A DNA stretch of 45,853 bases from Verrucomicrobiia bacterium (lineage in GTDB: Bacteria; Verrucomicrobiota; Verrucomicrobiia; JABWAM01), in NCBI GenBank assembly GCA_020849895.1, contig JADZFN010000019.1, forward strand, positions 1 through 45,853, in the 5' to 3' direction. Under the pieces are notes generated by a model. That model was not told the origin of the DNA, ran no database searches, and saw nothing but the letters and a program-made list of their open reading frames with translations. The stretch's first letter is position 1; the number at the start of each line of letters is the position of its first letter. Of the stretch, positions 16,414-26,541 are shown piece after piece. Position numbers and translations under genes: made by a program.

Positions 16414-18713
16414 GTCGAAGGAAGCGGTGTTGGCGCGGCAGCAGGAAGATTGAAACTGCTCGTTTCGTTGCGGAGCAACTGCATCTCCGCGAGCGCGAGG
16501 AGGAACGAAAGCGTGGACTCGGCGCCCTGGTTTTCATTGACGCGGTCCATGTGGAGGGCATCGCGACAACCTCCCGATCGCGCGTCGTAGAGGGGCAACC
16601 CGAGATCGTTGTGCCCTAGAAACCAATCGAAGGCGATCTCGGCGCGCCGCCGCCACACGGCTTCGCCGGTTTGGCGAAAGGCCTCAATGCAGGCGGAGAC
16701 CATGCTGTGGGCTTCGATCGGCTGCTGGTCGAAGCGCGCGCGCTCGCTGCCCCGGCGGAAAAAACCGTTTGAGCCGATGGGGCGAAAGCGCCCGCGCTCC
16801 GTGCTTTGTTTGGCAAAAAGCCATTCCAGCGTATGCATGCCGATCTCGCGGGCCCGCCCATTGTTTCCCCAGTAGCCGCTCAGCAGGAGCGCGTGGGCGA
16901 GCTTCGCGTTGTCGTAAGACACGACCTCTTCGAACCAGGGCCAGTCGCTCTCCGAGGTGCGCTCGAAAAGCGAACTCAGACGTTCGGTAAGATGCTCGCG
17001 CATCTGATTGACGTGACGATCGCCGCTGAGGCTTCGGAAATATTCGTGGATGCCGACCAGCGAGAACGCCCAAGCCCGCGGAGAGGTGAACTCGCGGATC
17101 GGTTCAAGGGCCTTGAGGAAAATCTGTCCCGCAAGCGTACGGAACCCCGGCCGTTGCGAGCGTCCCACGCATGCCCCCAACGCCCACAGGGCGCGTCCGT
17201 GGCAGTCTTCAGAGCCTTGCTCCTCCAGCCAGACCCGGTGGAAACCGAGGAAGTTTCGAAAGCGCGAATTGGCGGGGTTGAACGCGAAGTTCAAAAAGGC
17301 CAGCGAGGCCGCCTCGATCCGTCGTGCCGCGCCTCCCTCGATGCCCAACTCCTCCAGCAGCACCATCAGGAGGAGCGCGCGCGCGTTATCGTCCGTGCAG
17401 TAGCCTTCCGCGTAGTTCGGCACGTTGAAGTTGGCGTGCTGCAGCACACCCGTGGAATCGGTGAGCTGTTCGAGGTGGTCCAGCTTGATCCGAGGCAGTT
17501 CCTCGGCGGCGCGATCGAGCGTGCGGCTCGCGAACGCGGCGCGAGGACGCGCGGCGGAAGACATCCGCGCCTTTTCGAACGACTGGTAATAGAGATGGGC
17601 CACGTAATCCCAAACCATGTCGCGGCCGAGACGGTAAGCGGCCTTGCGCATCGCGTGGCGGCGGACTTCGTCACGCATCAATCCGATCGTCTCTCGTGCG
17701 ATGGCGTCCGAGTCGTGAAACGGCACGAGGATGCCCCGCCCGTCGGCGAGGAGTTCCTGGGCGTGCCAGTACGGCGTGGAAACGACCGCCTTTCCGCAGC
17801 CGAAACTGTAGGCGAGCGTGCCCGAAGTGATCTGCTCGGCGTTCAAATACGGAGTGATGTAGATGTCGGTCACTCCCAGGAATTCCTTGAGTTCGGACAG
17901 CTCGACGAAGCGGTTGTAGAAAATCACGTGCCGTTCGATCTGGAGGTCGCGAGCCAGGCGTTCCAGATCGAGGCGATAGGTTTCGCCCTGTTCCCGCAGG
18001 AGGGCCGGATGCGTCGCCCCGAGCACGATATAGACCGTGTTCGGGAACTCTGCGAGGATCGCGGGCAGCGCCTTGAACACGTTTTCGACCCCTTTGTTCG
18101 GAGAGAGCAGACCGAAGGTCAGCAGCACGTTGCGCCCTTCGACGCCGAACTGGTCCTTGTAGAAATTGGGGTCCACGAACGGCATGTCCGGGATGCCGTG
18201 CGCGATGAGGTCCAGCTTCTCTGCGGGGGCGCCATACACGCCACGCATGAACTCCATCGCCTTCTCCGACATCACTGTCAGACGCGAGGACATTTGCACC
18301 AGCCCCCGCATGACGCGGCGCTGATCGGCATTCGGCTTGCTGAGCACGGTGTGCAGCGTCGTGACCACCGGCATTCGCAAGTTGCGGATCAGATTCAGGA
18401 TCAGGCTTCCCGCCGGCCCGCCGAAAATTCCAAACTCGTGCTGCAAACTGACCACATCCACGTTGTTGAGGTTGAGAAAGTCCGCCGCCCGCTGATAGGA
18501 CGCCGCGTCCTGCTCCTCGATCTCGAAGCGGACCTCCTCCGGATAGGAGTATCCTCCCTCGATATCGTTGACCGGGATGACGAAGGCTTCCGCCTGCTCA
18601 TACTGCGTCGTGAGAGCCTTGCGAAGGTCGCTCGAAAAAGTCGCGATGCCGCACCGCCGTGGGAGGTAGTTCCCCACGATGGCGATTCGCTGGATGCTCG
18701 GTCGGATGCCCAT
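16410..18713 (-). CDS. GT4 glycosyltransferase fused to a six-hairpin glycosidase-like domain
   Basis: A protein of about 767 residues with two parts. Residues 1-390 are a GT-B fold family 4 transferase: IVGNYLPRRCGIATF at the N-terminus, HGIPDMPF, FGLLSPNKGVENVFKAL and the donor-binding ITSGTLAYSFGCGKAVVST. From about 405 onward it is helical (EGYCTDDNARALLLMVLLEE, then EDCHGRALWALGACVGRSQ and NENQGAESTLSFLLALAEM), resembling six-hairpin (alpha/alpha)6 glycosidase-like domains. A GTG at 18725 is an alternative start. The gene overlaps the GH130 gene downstream. Together they plausibly build and trim, or remodel, a mannose-type glycan; the substrate is not visible. Confidence 0.78.
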   Translation of the reverse strand: MGIRPSIQRIAIVGNYLPRRCGIATFSSDLRKALTTQYEQAEAFVIPVNDIEGGYSYPEEVRFEIEEQDAASYQRAADFLNLNNVDVVSLQHEFGIFGGPAGSLILNLIRNLRMPVVTTLHTVLSKPNADQRRVMRGLVQMSSRLTVMSEKAMEFMRGVYGAPAEKLDLIAHGIPDMPFVDPNFYKDQFGVEGRNVLLTFGLLSPNKGVENVFKALPAILAEFPNTVYIVLGATHPALLREQGETYRLDLERLARDLQIERHVIFYNRFVELSELKEFLGVTDIYITPYLNAEQITSGTLAYSFGCGKAVVSTPYWHAQELLADGRGILVPFHDSDAIARETIGLMRDEVRRHAMRKAAYRLGRDMVWDYVAHLYYQSFEKARMSSAARPRAAFASRTLDRAAEELPRIKLDHLEQLTDSTGVLQHANFNVPNYAEGYCTDDNARALLLMVLLEELGIEGGAARRIEAASLAFLNFAFNPANSRFRNFLGFHRVWLEEQGSEDCHGRALWALGACVGRSQRPGFRTLAGQIFLKALEPIREFTSPRAWAFSLVGIHEYFRSLSGDRHVNQMREHLTERLSSLFERTSESDWPWFEEVVSYDNAKLAHALLLSGYWGNNGRAREIGMHTLEWLFAKQSTERGRFRPIGSNGFFRRGSERARFDQQPIEAHSMVSACIEAFRQTGEAVWRRRAEIAFDWFLGHNDLGLPLYDARSGGCRDALHMDRVNENQGAESTLSFLLALAEMQLLRNETSSFNLPAAAPTPLPST

Positions 18714-18872
18714 GATTTGTGACACTCTCGTTCAGCTTACCTGCGGGAATTGGGAGGGCGCAAGGAGGCAGAACCAATTTTTAATCCTCGCTTCATGCAG
18801 GTTCTTCGTCCTTTTCCCGTTTTTTACGGATTCTGTGATGCAAAACCGTTTCGGACATCCTACAGTCGCTCT

Positions 18873-19958
18873 GTGAGTTTCCGGCTCTCAGCGTGCCTCC
18901 TCGTCGCCGCCGTCGCGCTCGGCGGCTGCGGTCCGAAGTCCGTCGCGCCCGCCAAGGACGGTTCGGGCGTGCGAGGAAACGGCGACCTGACCGCCAGGAT
19001 CGAACGCAGGGACCTCGATTTCGACGTGGAAGTGACAGGCGATCTACGCCCCTCCGTGCAGGTGGACGTGAAGGCTGAGGTGAGCGGCAAGATCAAAAAG
19101 ATCCTGGTGGAAGTCGGCCAATCGGTGAAGCGAAAGACCCCGCTTCTCGAACTGGACGATTACGATCTGCTCACCGAACGAGCTTCGACCATGATCGAGA
19201 TCGAAGGAGCGAAGCTCCAGCTCAGCAAGGCGTCCGTGAACGCGAAGCGCGCTCAGGAACTCCTCGCCGGCGGCCTCGTCTCCAAACAGGAAGCCGAAAA
19301 TCTCAAGCTCGATGCCGACATCGCGGCCAACAACCTCGACCGCGCCGCCAAGCGGCTCCAAGGCGTTGAGGACAAGATCGTCAAAACGCGCATCGCTTCC
19401 CCCATTGACGGTGTGGTCACCACGCTTCCGGTTGTCGAAGGGCAGGTCGTCGTCGGCGGCCCGAGTGTCTCGGCCGGCACGCTGCTGATGACGCTGGCCA
19501 ACCTCACCGACATGCTGATCTCCACCCACGTCAACCAGATGGATGTCACGCAGATGCGCGAAGGGCAGGCGGTCGAAGTCACCGTGGACGCCTTCGAAGG
19601 ATTGAAGCTCGGCGGAAAAATCCAGCTCATCGCCCCCATTGCGACGATCAAGAACAACATCAAGGGTTTTGCGGTGGACATCTTGGTCACGAGCCAGGAC
19701 CGACGGATCCGTCCGGGGATGTCGGCGAACGTGCATATCCCGATCGCGCACGTAAAAGACGTCCTCAGCGTGCCCGTCGAAGCGGTGTTCCGCGAGGGAA
19801 AGAAACGCTACCTCCTCCTGAAGAACGGTGAAAAAATCGAGCGGCGGGAGGTCGAGGTGGGACTTTCCACGTCGGACCGTGCGGAGATCAAGAGTGGCGC
19901 CCAGGAGGGCGACGTCGTGTCGCTCGTCCCTCTCGAGAACAAAGCCGGCAGGAGCTGA
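18873..19958 (+). CDS. HlyD/MacA/AcrA-type efflux adaptor lipoprotein (membrane fusion protein)
   Basis: A periplasmic adaptor of 361 residues. The GTG start gives a short signal peptide ending in a lipobox, LGGC with Cys at 19, so the protein is probably a lipoprotein. It then shows the biotinyl-lipoyl halves (VKAEVSGKIKKILVEVGQSVKR and ASPIDGVVTTLPVVEGQVV, in part), a coiled-coil hairpin between them (about residues 105-165) and the beta-barrel region RIRPGMSANVHIPIA. These features match adaptors that connect an inner-membrane pump to an outer-membrane channel. An ATG at 18795 would add 26 residues before the signal. The next gene, 12 bases on, encodes an OppC-like permease, not a MacB or RND pump. 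Confidence 0.82.
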   Translation: MSFRLSACLLVAAVALGGCGPKSVAPAKDGSGVRGNGDLTARIERRDLDFDVEVTGDLRPSVQVDVKAEVSGKIKKILVEVGQSVKRKTPLLELDDYDLLTERASTMIEIEGAKLQLSKASVNAKRAQELLAGGLVSKQEAENLKLDADIAANNLDRAAKRLQGVEDKIVKTRIASPIDGVVTTLPVVEGQVVVGGPSVSAGTLLMTLANLTDMLISTHVNQMDVTQMREGQAVEVTVDAFEGLKLGGKIQLIAPIATIKNNIKGFAVDILVTSQDRRIRPGMSANVHIPIAHVKDVLSVPVEAVFREGKKRYLLLKNGEKIERREVEVGLSTSDRAEIKSGAQEGDVVSLVPLENKAGRS

Positions 19959-19970
19959 TCCGGTCGCCTC

Positions 19971-20972
19971 ATGCCTCTCTGGGCCGAGAATCTTGTCGTG
20001 CTGGGCGGACTGGCCGCGCTCGTGGCCGCCGCGGTCCTCGCGGCCCGAGGAGAACGCTGGCGGCGCGCCCTGACTCGCTTCCGCAGAGACCGTCTCGGCC
20101 TAGCCTGCCTCGCAGTGGTCGTTGCCTACGGGTTTGTCGCTTCGCTCGACTCGATCCAACTTCCGTCGCGCGGTGCGGCGGCGCCGGTGACGTTTCTCGA
20201 CTTCGCTTTCCGCGGCGTCGCGCGCGAGAAAAGCTACAGCGCGCCACTCGCGCGGACGACCTGGTCCCTCCCGCGGCCCGAACCGCTTCGCGGCCGGCAC
20301 CTGTTCGGGACCGACGTGCTCGGCAAGGATGTGCTGCTGCAAACGCTCAAGGCCTGCCGTACGGCGTTGATCATCGGCGGCCTCACCAGCCTCATCTACA
20401 TCCCTCTGGGCGTCCTGCTCGGCATCGCCGCAGGTTACTTCAAGGGGCGCGTGGACGACGTCGTTCAATTCACCTACAGCACGCTCGCTTCGGTGCCGAA
20501 CATCCTGCTGCTCGTGGCGATCCTGATGGCGCTGGGCAAAGGGCTCGCCTCGATGGCGATCGCCCTCGGCGCCACCGGCTGGGTCGGCCTCTGCCGCCTC
20601 ATTCGCGGCGAGGCGTTGCGCCTCGCGGAACGCCCGTTTGTCGAGGCCGCACGGGCGCTCGGCCAGCGACGAAGAGTCATCGTCGCGCGGCACATCCTCC
20701 CGAACGTGATGCATTTGGTGATCATCAACTTCGTTCTTGGCTTTTCCGGCCTGGTGCTTGCCGAGTCGGTGCTCAGCTACATCGGCGTCGGCGCGCCCGT
20801 TAGCACGGCCTCCTGGGGCCTGATGATTGACGGGGCGCGAATGGAGCTCAGCCGCGATCCGATCGTCTGGTGGAACCTCACGGCGGCCACGGGCGCGCTC
20901 TTTGTGCTCGTCCTGGCGCTCAACCTTCTCGGCGACTCTCTCCAAAAAGCCTTCGACCCCCGCACGGCGTGA
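19971..20972 (+). CDS. ABC transporter permease, OppC/YejE-like
   Basis: A 333-residue inner-membrane permease. It has two N-terminal hydrophobic segments, a periplasmic stretch of about 70 residues, and then the OppC core: GRHLFGTDVLGKDVLLQTL, GVLLGIAAGYFKGRVDDVV in part, the coupling motif FVEAARALGQRRRVIVARHILPN in part, and AESVLSYIGVGAPVSTASWG. The longer N-terminus with an extra helix and the GTDVLGKD form recall YejE-type permeases. It has no OppB partner next to it and follows the efflux-type adaptor by 12 bases, an unusual pairing. Confidence 0.82.
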   Translation: MPLWAENLVVLGGLAALVAAAVLAARGERWRRALTRFRRDRLGLACLAVVVAYGFVASLDSIQLPSRGAAAPVTFLDFAFRGVAREKSYSAPLARTTWSLPRPEPLRGRHLFGTDVLGKDVLLQTLKACRTALIIGGLTSLIYIPLGVLLGIAAGYFKGRVDDVVQFTYSTLASVPNILLLVAILMALGKGLASMAIALGATGWVGLCRLIRGEALRLAERPFVEAARALGQRRRVIVARHILPNVMHLVIINFVLGFSGLVLAESVLSYIGVGAPVSTASWGLMIDGARMELSRDPIVWWNLTAATGALFVLVLALNLLGDSLQKAFDPRTA

Positions 20973-21553
20973 CTCGCGCCCGCCGCCGGCGCGTTTTGCC
21001 GAGAGGACGAACCGTCTCCACTGATGCGGAAACGCGACAAAGCCGCGTCCGCAGCCCTTCGCATTTCATCCGTGGCTTTCCCCGCCGTTTTTTTTCGACG
21101 TTCCCGAGCGGAGACCGACAAACCCGACGCGAACTTCACCTCCGATATCAACCGCTTTTATCTCGCCCGCGCGTGATTTTTGCGTAATTTTGAGGGCTGC
21201 CGTGTGTGAAAAGAGGCAATCGTATGAGCGATGAAACTTCGGCTGGACCTGTTGGAGCATCTGACGGCGGAGGAATCGGTTCACCGCTTCAAATCCACGC
21301 CGAATTTCTCAAAAACTGGGATTGGCATGCTGTCGTCGGCATCAATCAAGGAGCGTGCGAAAGAGGCCGAACACCGCCTGGAATTAACTCGGAAGCTGGA
21401 GCGGCGTGCGCGACGGAGTGGAAAAACCTCGTTGGCCAAGTCCTGACGTTGAGCGAAACGTTCGACCGGCTGCGCGCTTTTCATCACAACGGCCTTGGAG
21501 TTGACGGCCCTGCCTGAAGGCTCGATACGTATAAAAACCGAATCGTGATCGTC
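20973..21553. other. Sparse region, one doubtful small ORF
   Basis: About 580 bases between the OppC-like permease and the SpoIID-like gene. Base composition is less GC-rich than in neighbouring genes. The only candidate gene is the 71-codon frame at 21231-21446. No tRNA-like fold, transposase fragment or clear promoter was recognised. Confidence 0.5.
21231..21446 (+). CDS. Doubtful small hypothetical protein
   Basis: A 71-residue, charged, probably helical product (MKLRLDLLEHLTAEESVHRF at its start, a Lys/Arg/Glu-rich second half). Third codon positions are mostly G or C, as expected for real genes here, whereas the overlapping frame starting at 21206/21224 has AT-rich third positions. An AAGAGG tract lies 14 bases upstream, too far to be convincing, and it is better spaced for the ATG at 21224 of the other frame. 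I recognise no family. It may be a remnant or not a gene. Confidence 0.25.
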   Translation: MKLRLDLLEHLTAEESVHRFKSTPNFSKTGIGMLSSASIKERAKEAEHRLELTRKLERRARRSGKTSLAKS

Positions 21554-22597
21554 ATGCGCACGAAAGGTCTTTGGATCGGTCTTCTGGCTTGGGGCGGCGT
21601 CGCTTTCGGTGCCTTCGGCGGGGAGGAAGGGTTGCCGCCCGTGATCCGCATTGCGATCGTCCGGGGTGCAGCGACTTTCGACGAAGCCCTGCGCGCCGTC
21701 TGTGCGCATGAATATCACGGCACGGTGCGCGTCATGTCGCAGGGAGAGCGCGCCTGGGCGGCGGTCAACGTGCTCGATGTGGAGGATTATCTCCTCGGGG
21801 TCATCGGACGCGAAATGGATCCGACCGGGCCGCTGGAGGCGCTGAAGGCGCAGGCGGTCGCCGCCCGCACACACGCGCTGTTCCAAACCATCGCCTCGCG
21901 CGACCGCCCTTACGACCTCGTGGCCGATCTTTCTCAGGCGTACCGAGGGAAGACCGCGCTTCACAAGAACGTCGTCCTCGCTCTCGAAGCCACCCGTGGA
22001 GAGGTGCTCCAGTATGGAGGCCTTCTTTTCCCCGCATTTTTCCATTCCGACTGCGGCGGGCGCACGGAGTCGGCGGCCGCCATCTGGCCGATCGCCAACC
22101 CTTTCGACCGCGGCGGTGTCCTAAAGATGCCCGGCGGCGTTCTGTGTCCGTGGTGCGAGAAGTCGGCGGCGGTGCGTTGGTCCTGCGAGATGAGCGCCAG
22201 CGCCCTTCGGAAGGCTTTTCGCGACGCGGGTGCGCCGATCGAAGGCCCGATGTCGCTTCGCGTGGCGGAGCGTTCGTCCAGTGGGAGGGTCCTCAAGGTG
22301 GTCGTCGGCACCGGCAAGGAGGAAAAAACTTTCTCGGGTGAACGCCTCCGCGCCATCCTCGGATGGTCCGTTCTCAAGAGCGCGCGCTTCACGTTCGAGC
22401 GTCCGCGCCTGTCCGACGGAAGCGCGGGCGAACACGTGATCTTTCGAGGCAGCGGTTACGGCCACGGGGTCGGGCTTTGCCAGCGCGGCACACGCGGCAT
22501 GGCGCTCCAAGGCTCAAAATATCGCGAGATCCTGGCGTATTACTTTCCGAAGGCAAAGATCGGCGCCGCCGGCGTTCGAGTCGCGCGCGCCCGTTGA
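21554..22597 (+). CDS. SpoIID/LytB domain protein
   Basis: A 347-residue predicted exported protein with a signal-peptide-like N-terminus (GLWIGLLAWGGVAFGAF). The core matches SpoIID/LytB, the lytic-transglycosylase-related domain that in Bacillus acts on denuded peptidoglycan glycan strands. Seen: DVEDYLLGVIGREM, where the family places its catalytic Glu, LKAQAVAARTHAL, FHSDCGGRTESA and the closing GSGYGHGVGLCQRGTRGMA. In non-sporulating Gram-negatives the domain is thought to act on peptidoglycan during envelope remodelling. A GTG at 21545 would add three residues. A palindromic element begins 16 bases after the stop. Confidence 0.88.
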   Translation: MRTKGLWIGLLAWGGVAFGAFGGEEGLPPVIRIAIVRGAATFDEALRAVCAHEYHGTVRVMSQGERAWAAVNVLDVEDYLLGVIGREMDPTGPLEALKAQAVAARTHALFQTIASRDRPYDLVADLSQAYRGKTALHKNVVLALEATRGEVLQYGGLLFPAFFHSDCGGRTESAAAIWPIANPFDRGGVLKMPGGVLCPWCEKSAAVRWSCEMSASALRKAFRDAGAPIEGPMSLRVAERSSSGRVLKVVVGTGKEEKTFSGERLRAILGWSVLKSARFTFERPRLSDGSAGEHVIFRGSGYGHGVGLCQRGTRGMALQGSKYREILAYYFPKAKIGAAGVRVARAR

Positions 22598-22951
22598 GGC
22601 GCTGCGAACCTGTCAGAGGGTGTTTGAAAATTCGACTGCCCTCTGCGGGAGGCCATTTTGGCCAAAGCCAAGGCGCCGAGGTGCGAGAATCCCCGCAGTG
22701 GGCTTTGAGCGCCGAGGCAACGCTGGATTTGGCCAAAATGGCCCGCGCCCAGAGGGGTTGCGGCGGGAACGGGCTTTGGGCGGCGTTGTGTCGGTTGGCC
22801 AAGCCCGCTGGGGGATTGGCCAGCCTCCACGCCTTGCCCACAGGCCCGCCCCGCCAGCAACAGAGGGCAGGCCAATTTTCAAACACCCTCTCAGGGAGAC
22901 GCCGTGCCTTGAGGCAGACCCTCCGCTTGGCCGCGCGATCGCCGGCGGGAT
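22598..22951. other. Intergenic region filled by a palindromic element
   Basis: The 354 bases between the convergent spoIID-like gene and acs are mostly taken up by the 279-bp inverted-repeat element at 22614-22892. Open frames on both strands here result from its symmetry and are not believed to be genes. Confidence 0.6.
22614..22892. repeat. Long imperfect palindrome, MITE-like or REP-like element
   Basis: The ends are 32-base inverted repeats (22614-22645 and 22861-22892) matching at 29 of 32 positions; the match includes GAGGGTGTTTGAAAATT. Similarity continues inward in exact register: GGGCTT at 22700 pairs with AAGCCC at 22801, and CAACGC at 22718 with GCGTTG at 22783. All three pairs share the same centre, about 22753. 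A second 16-base inverted pair (22651-22666 and 22728-22743, containing TTTGGCCAAA or its complement) lies inside the left half. TCA occurs just outside both ends of the GAGGG...CCCTC core, a possible 3-base target duplication. It codes for no transposase. It lies between convergent genes, where it could also stop transcription. Confidence 0.75.
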
Positions 22952-24931
<1,980 letters not shown>

Positions 24932-24939
24932 AAGGAACA

Positions 24940-25653
24940 GTGAGTGCGACCCTACAACAGGCTAATCGCGCGGGCAAGCCCTCCGGTGCGTCGGGTGCGC
25001 CCGTTGTTTCGCGGAGGGACGATCTCGTTTACGGGGTGTTCCGCGCCCTCCTCATCGCCCTCTTTCGTGTTTTTTTTCGCGTCCGCGTCGTCGGGCGCGC
25101 GAACTGCCCGAAGCGAGGGCCGCTTCTCGTGGTCTGCAATCATCTCTCCGAATGGGATCCTCCCTTCTTCGGTTCCTTCCTTCCGTGGCAGGTCCACTGG
25201 CTCGCGAAGGCCGAGCTTTTTGCGCTTCTCGGCGGCCGGATGAACGGCTTCTTTCGCATGCTCCACTGCGTGCCCGTGGATCGGAACCGTGCTGATTTTT
25301 CGGCCGTCAAGGAGATCGCCCGTCTCCTGCGCGGGCGACGCCCCGTCGTCGTCTTCGCGGAAGGCGGCACCCGCTCCGACGAAACCTCCCTGCTCGGCGC
25401 GGCGCCGGCGTTGAAGGAGGGCGCCGCGAGCATGGCCTTCCTCGGCGGGACCCCTCCGATCCTGCCATGTCTCCTCACCGGCACGCTCGCGCTTCACGAT
25501 TGGCGCAACTGGCTCTTGCGCAGACCGCTCCTCGAGGTGGTCATCGGCGAGCCGTTCACGCTCGACACCCGCGACCGCTTCGAGGCGACCCGTCTCATCC
25601 TCGATCGCCTCCTCGCCCTGAAACCCCTCCTCGAACAGCCGAAGCCCTGTTGA
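24940..25653 (+). CDS. 1-acylglycerol-3-phosphate acyltransferase-like (PlsC family)
   Basis: A 237-residue membrane-associated acyltransferase that probably acylates lysophosphatidate in phospholipid synthesis. It has a hydrophobic segment (about residues 32-50), the catalytic NHLSEWDP (H-x4-D, His about 68) and [11 protein letters not shown], a version of the FPEGTRS phosphate-binding motif with an extra Gly. The GTG has AAGGAA just upstream. Another GTG at codon 32 is possible but would leave little of the hydrophobic segment. It is divergent from acs with only 8 bases between starts. Substrate specificity is uncertain within the family. Confidence 0.8.
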   Translation: MSATLQQANRAGKPSGASGAPVVSRRDDLVYGVFRALLIALFRVFFRVRVVGRANCPKRGPLLVVCNHLSEWDPPFFGSFLPWQVHWLAKAELFALLGGRMNGFFRMLHCVPVDRNRADFSAVKEIARLLRGRRPVVVFAEGGTRSDETSLLGAAPALKEGAASMAFLGGTPPILPCLLTGTLALHDWRNWLLRRPLLEVVIGEPFTLDTRDRFEATRLILDRLLALKPLLEQPKPC

Positions 25654-25807
25654 GGTCGAGCCGCCGGCGGCCCTCCGGCGCGCAGGGCGGCCCGGAGGAA
25701 TGGCGAGGGCCTCCACGAAATTGCGGAGCCATGTTTTTTTGGGGACAATCTCCGCCGTCTCGTTCGCGCCGTCACCGCGCGGGGCGACGGAGCGACGGCG
25801 GGAAGGT

Positions 25808-26467
25808 TCAAACGGCCTCCGTCGCGTCCCTCGTCAGGATTGCGCGCAGCTCCGCGAGATCGTTCACGATGAGGTCGGGTTTTGCGGCAGCCAGTTTTTC
25901 GCGGCGGTCGTACCCCGTCAGCACTGCGCAGGAGCGAACGCCTCCGTGGCGCGCCGTTTCGAGATCGTGCACCATGTCGCCGATAAACAGGACTTCTCCC
26001 GGCCGCAGGCGGTTTTCACACAGAATCTGCGCGATCGTGTTGCGTTTGTCCAAGAGTCCGACGTAGGAGCGGGTGATCAGCCGTCCGACGTCCATGCGGC
26101 GGATCTGGCTTTCGAAGCTTCGCGGCGCCACGCTGGTGCAGATGAAGACGCTCATGCCGCCGGCGCGCGCAAACTCGAGAAACTCCCGGGCGTGGGGCAG
26201 CAGTTCGACGCGGTCCTCCTCCTCGCGCATCACCTCCCAGAACGCCTTCTCCAGACTTTCCAGCGGTGTATGCGGGAGCCGTCGCCGGTAAAAATCCAAC
26301 CAGGGCAGACAGAAATGCTCCCGAAACTCGTCGAGGCTCAGCGCCTTGCCGCCGTGGCAGGTCATCACGTGATTCGTCGCGCGCAAGACGCCCGAGAGGT
26401 CGTCGGCGACCGTTCCCGACCAGTCCAGGATGAGGTGGCGCACGGGCGCCGACGGTTTCGACTTCAT
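25808..26467 (-). CDS. HAD-superfamily hydrolase with DWSGT motif I
   Basis: A 219-residue phosphoglycolate-phosphatase-like HAD protein. Motif I reads LDWSGTVADD: the nucleophile Asp is present (about 15), but the second Asp of the usual D-x-D motif is Ser. Motif II is FICTSV, motif III has Lys in LLDKRNTIA, and motif IV is LFIGDMVHDLETA. A helical cap sits between residues 20 and 90. The ATG at 26467 follows AAGAGG by 5 bases, which decides the start over an upstream GTG at 26497. D-W-A-G-T occurs in phosphonoacetaldehyde hydrolase, which uses a Schiff-base mechanism; the cap lysine of that enzyme cannot be identified here. The substrate is unknown. Confidence 0.78.
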   Translation of the reverse strand: MKSKPSAPVRHLILDWSGTVADDLSGVLRATNHVMTCHGGKALSLDEFREHFCLPWLDFYRRRLPHTPLESLEKAFWEVMREEEDRVELLPHAREFLEFARAGGMSVFICTSVAPRSFESQIRRMDVGRLITRSYVGLLDKRNTIAQILCENRLRPGEVLFIGDMVHDLETARHGGVRSCAVLTGYDRREKLAAAKPDLIVNDLAELRAILTRDATEAV

Positions 26468-26541
26468 GACGGCCTCTTTGTGAATCACGGTCCGCAAACT
26501 TCAAACTCGAAATTCGGGAAAGCGCAGGCAAGCCTTCCGCG

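Noticed and set aside
16806-18722. 638-codon open frame on the plus strand opposite the glycosyltransferase fusion
   Set aside because: Antisense shadow common in GC-rich DNA; translation lacks domain features, whereas the minus-strand protein has clear motifs.
21206-21517. 103-codon frame with a well-spaced AAGAGG
   Set aside because: Third codon positions are AT-rich relative to genes here and the product looks random; the overlapping frame is a slightly better candidate.
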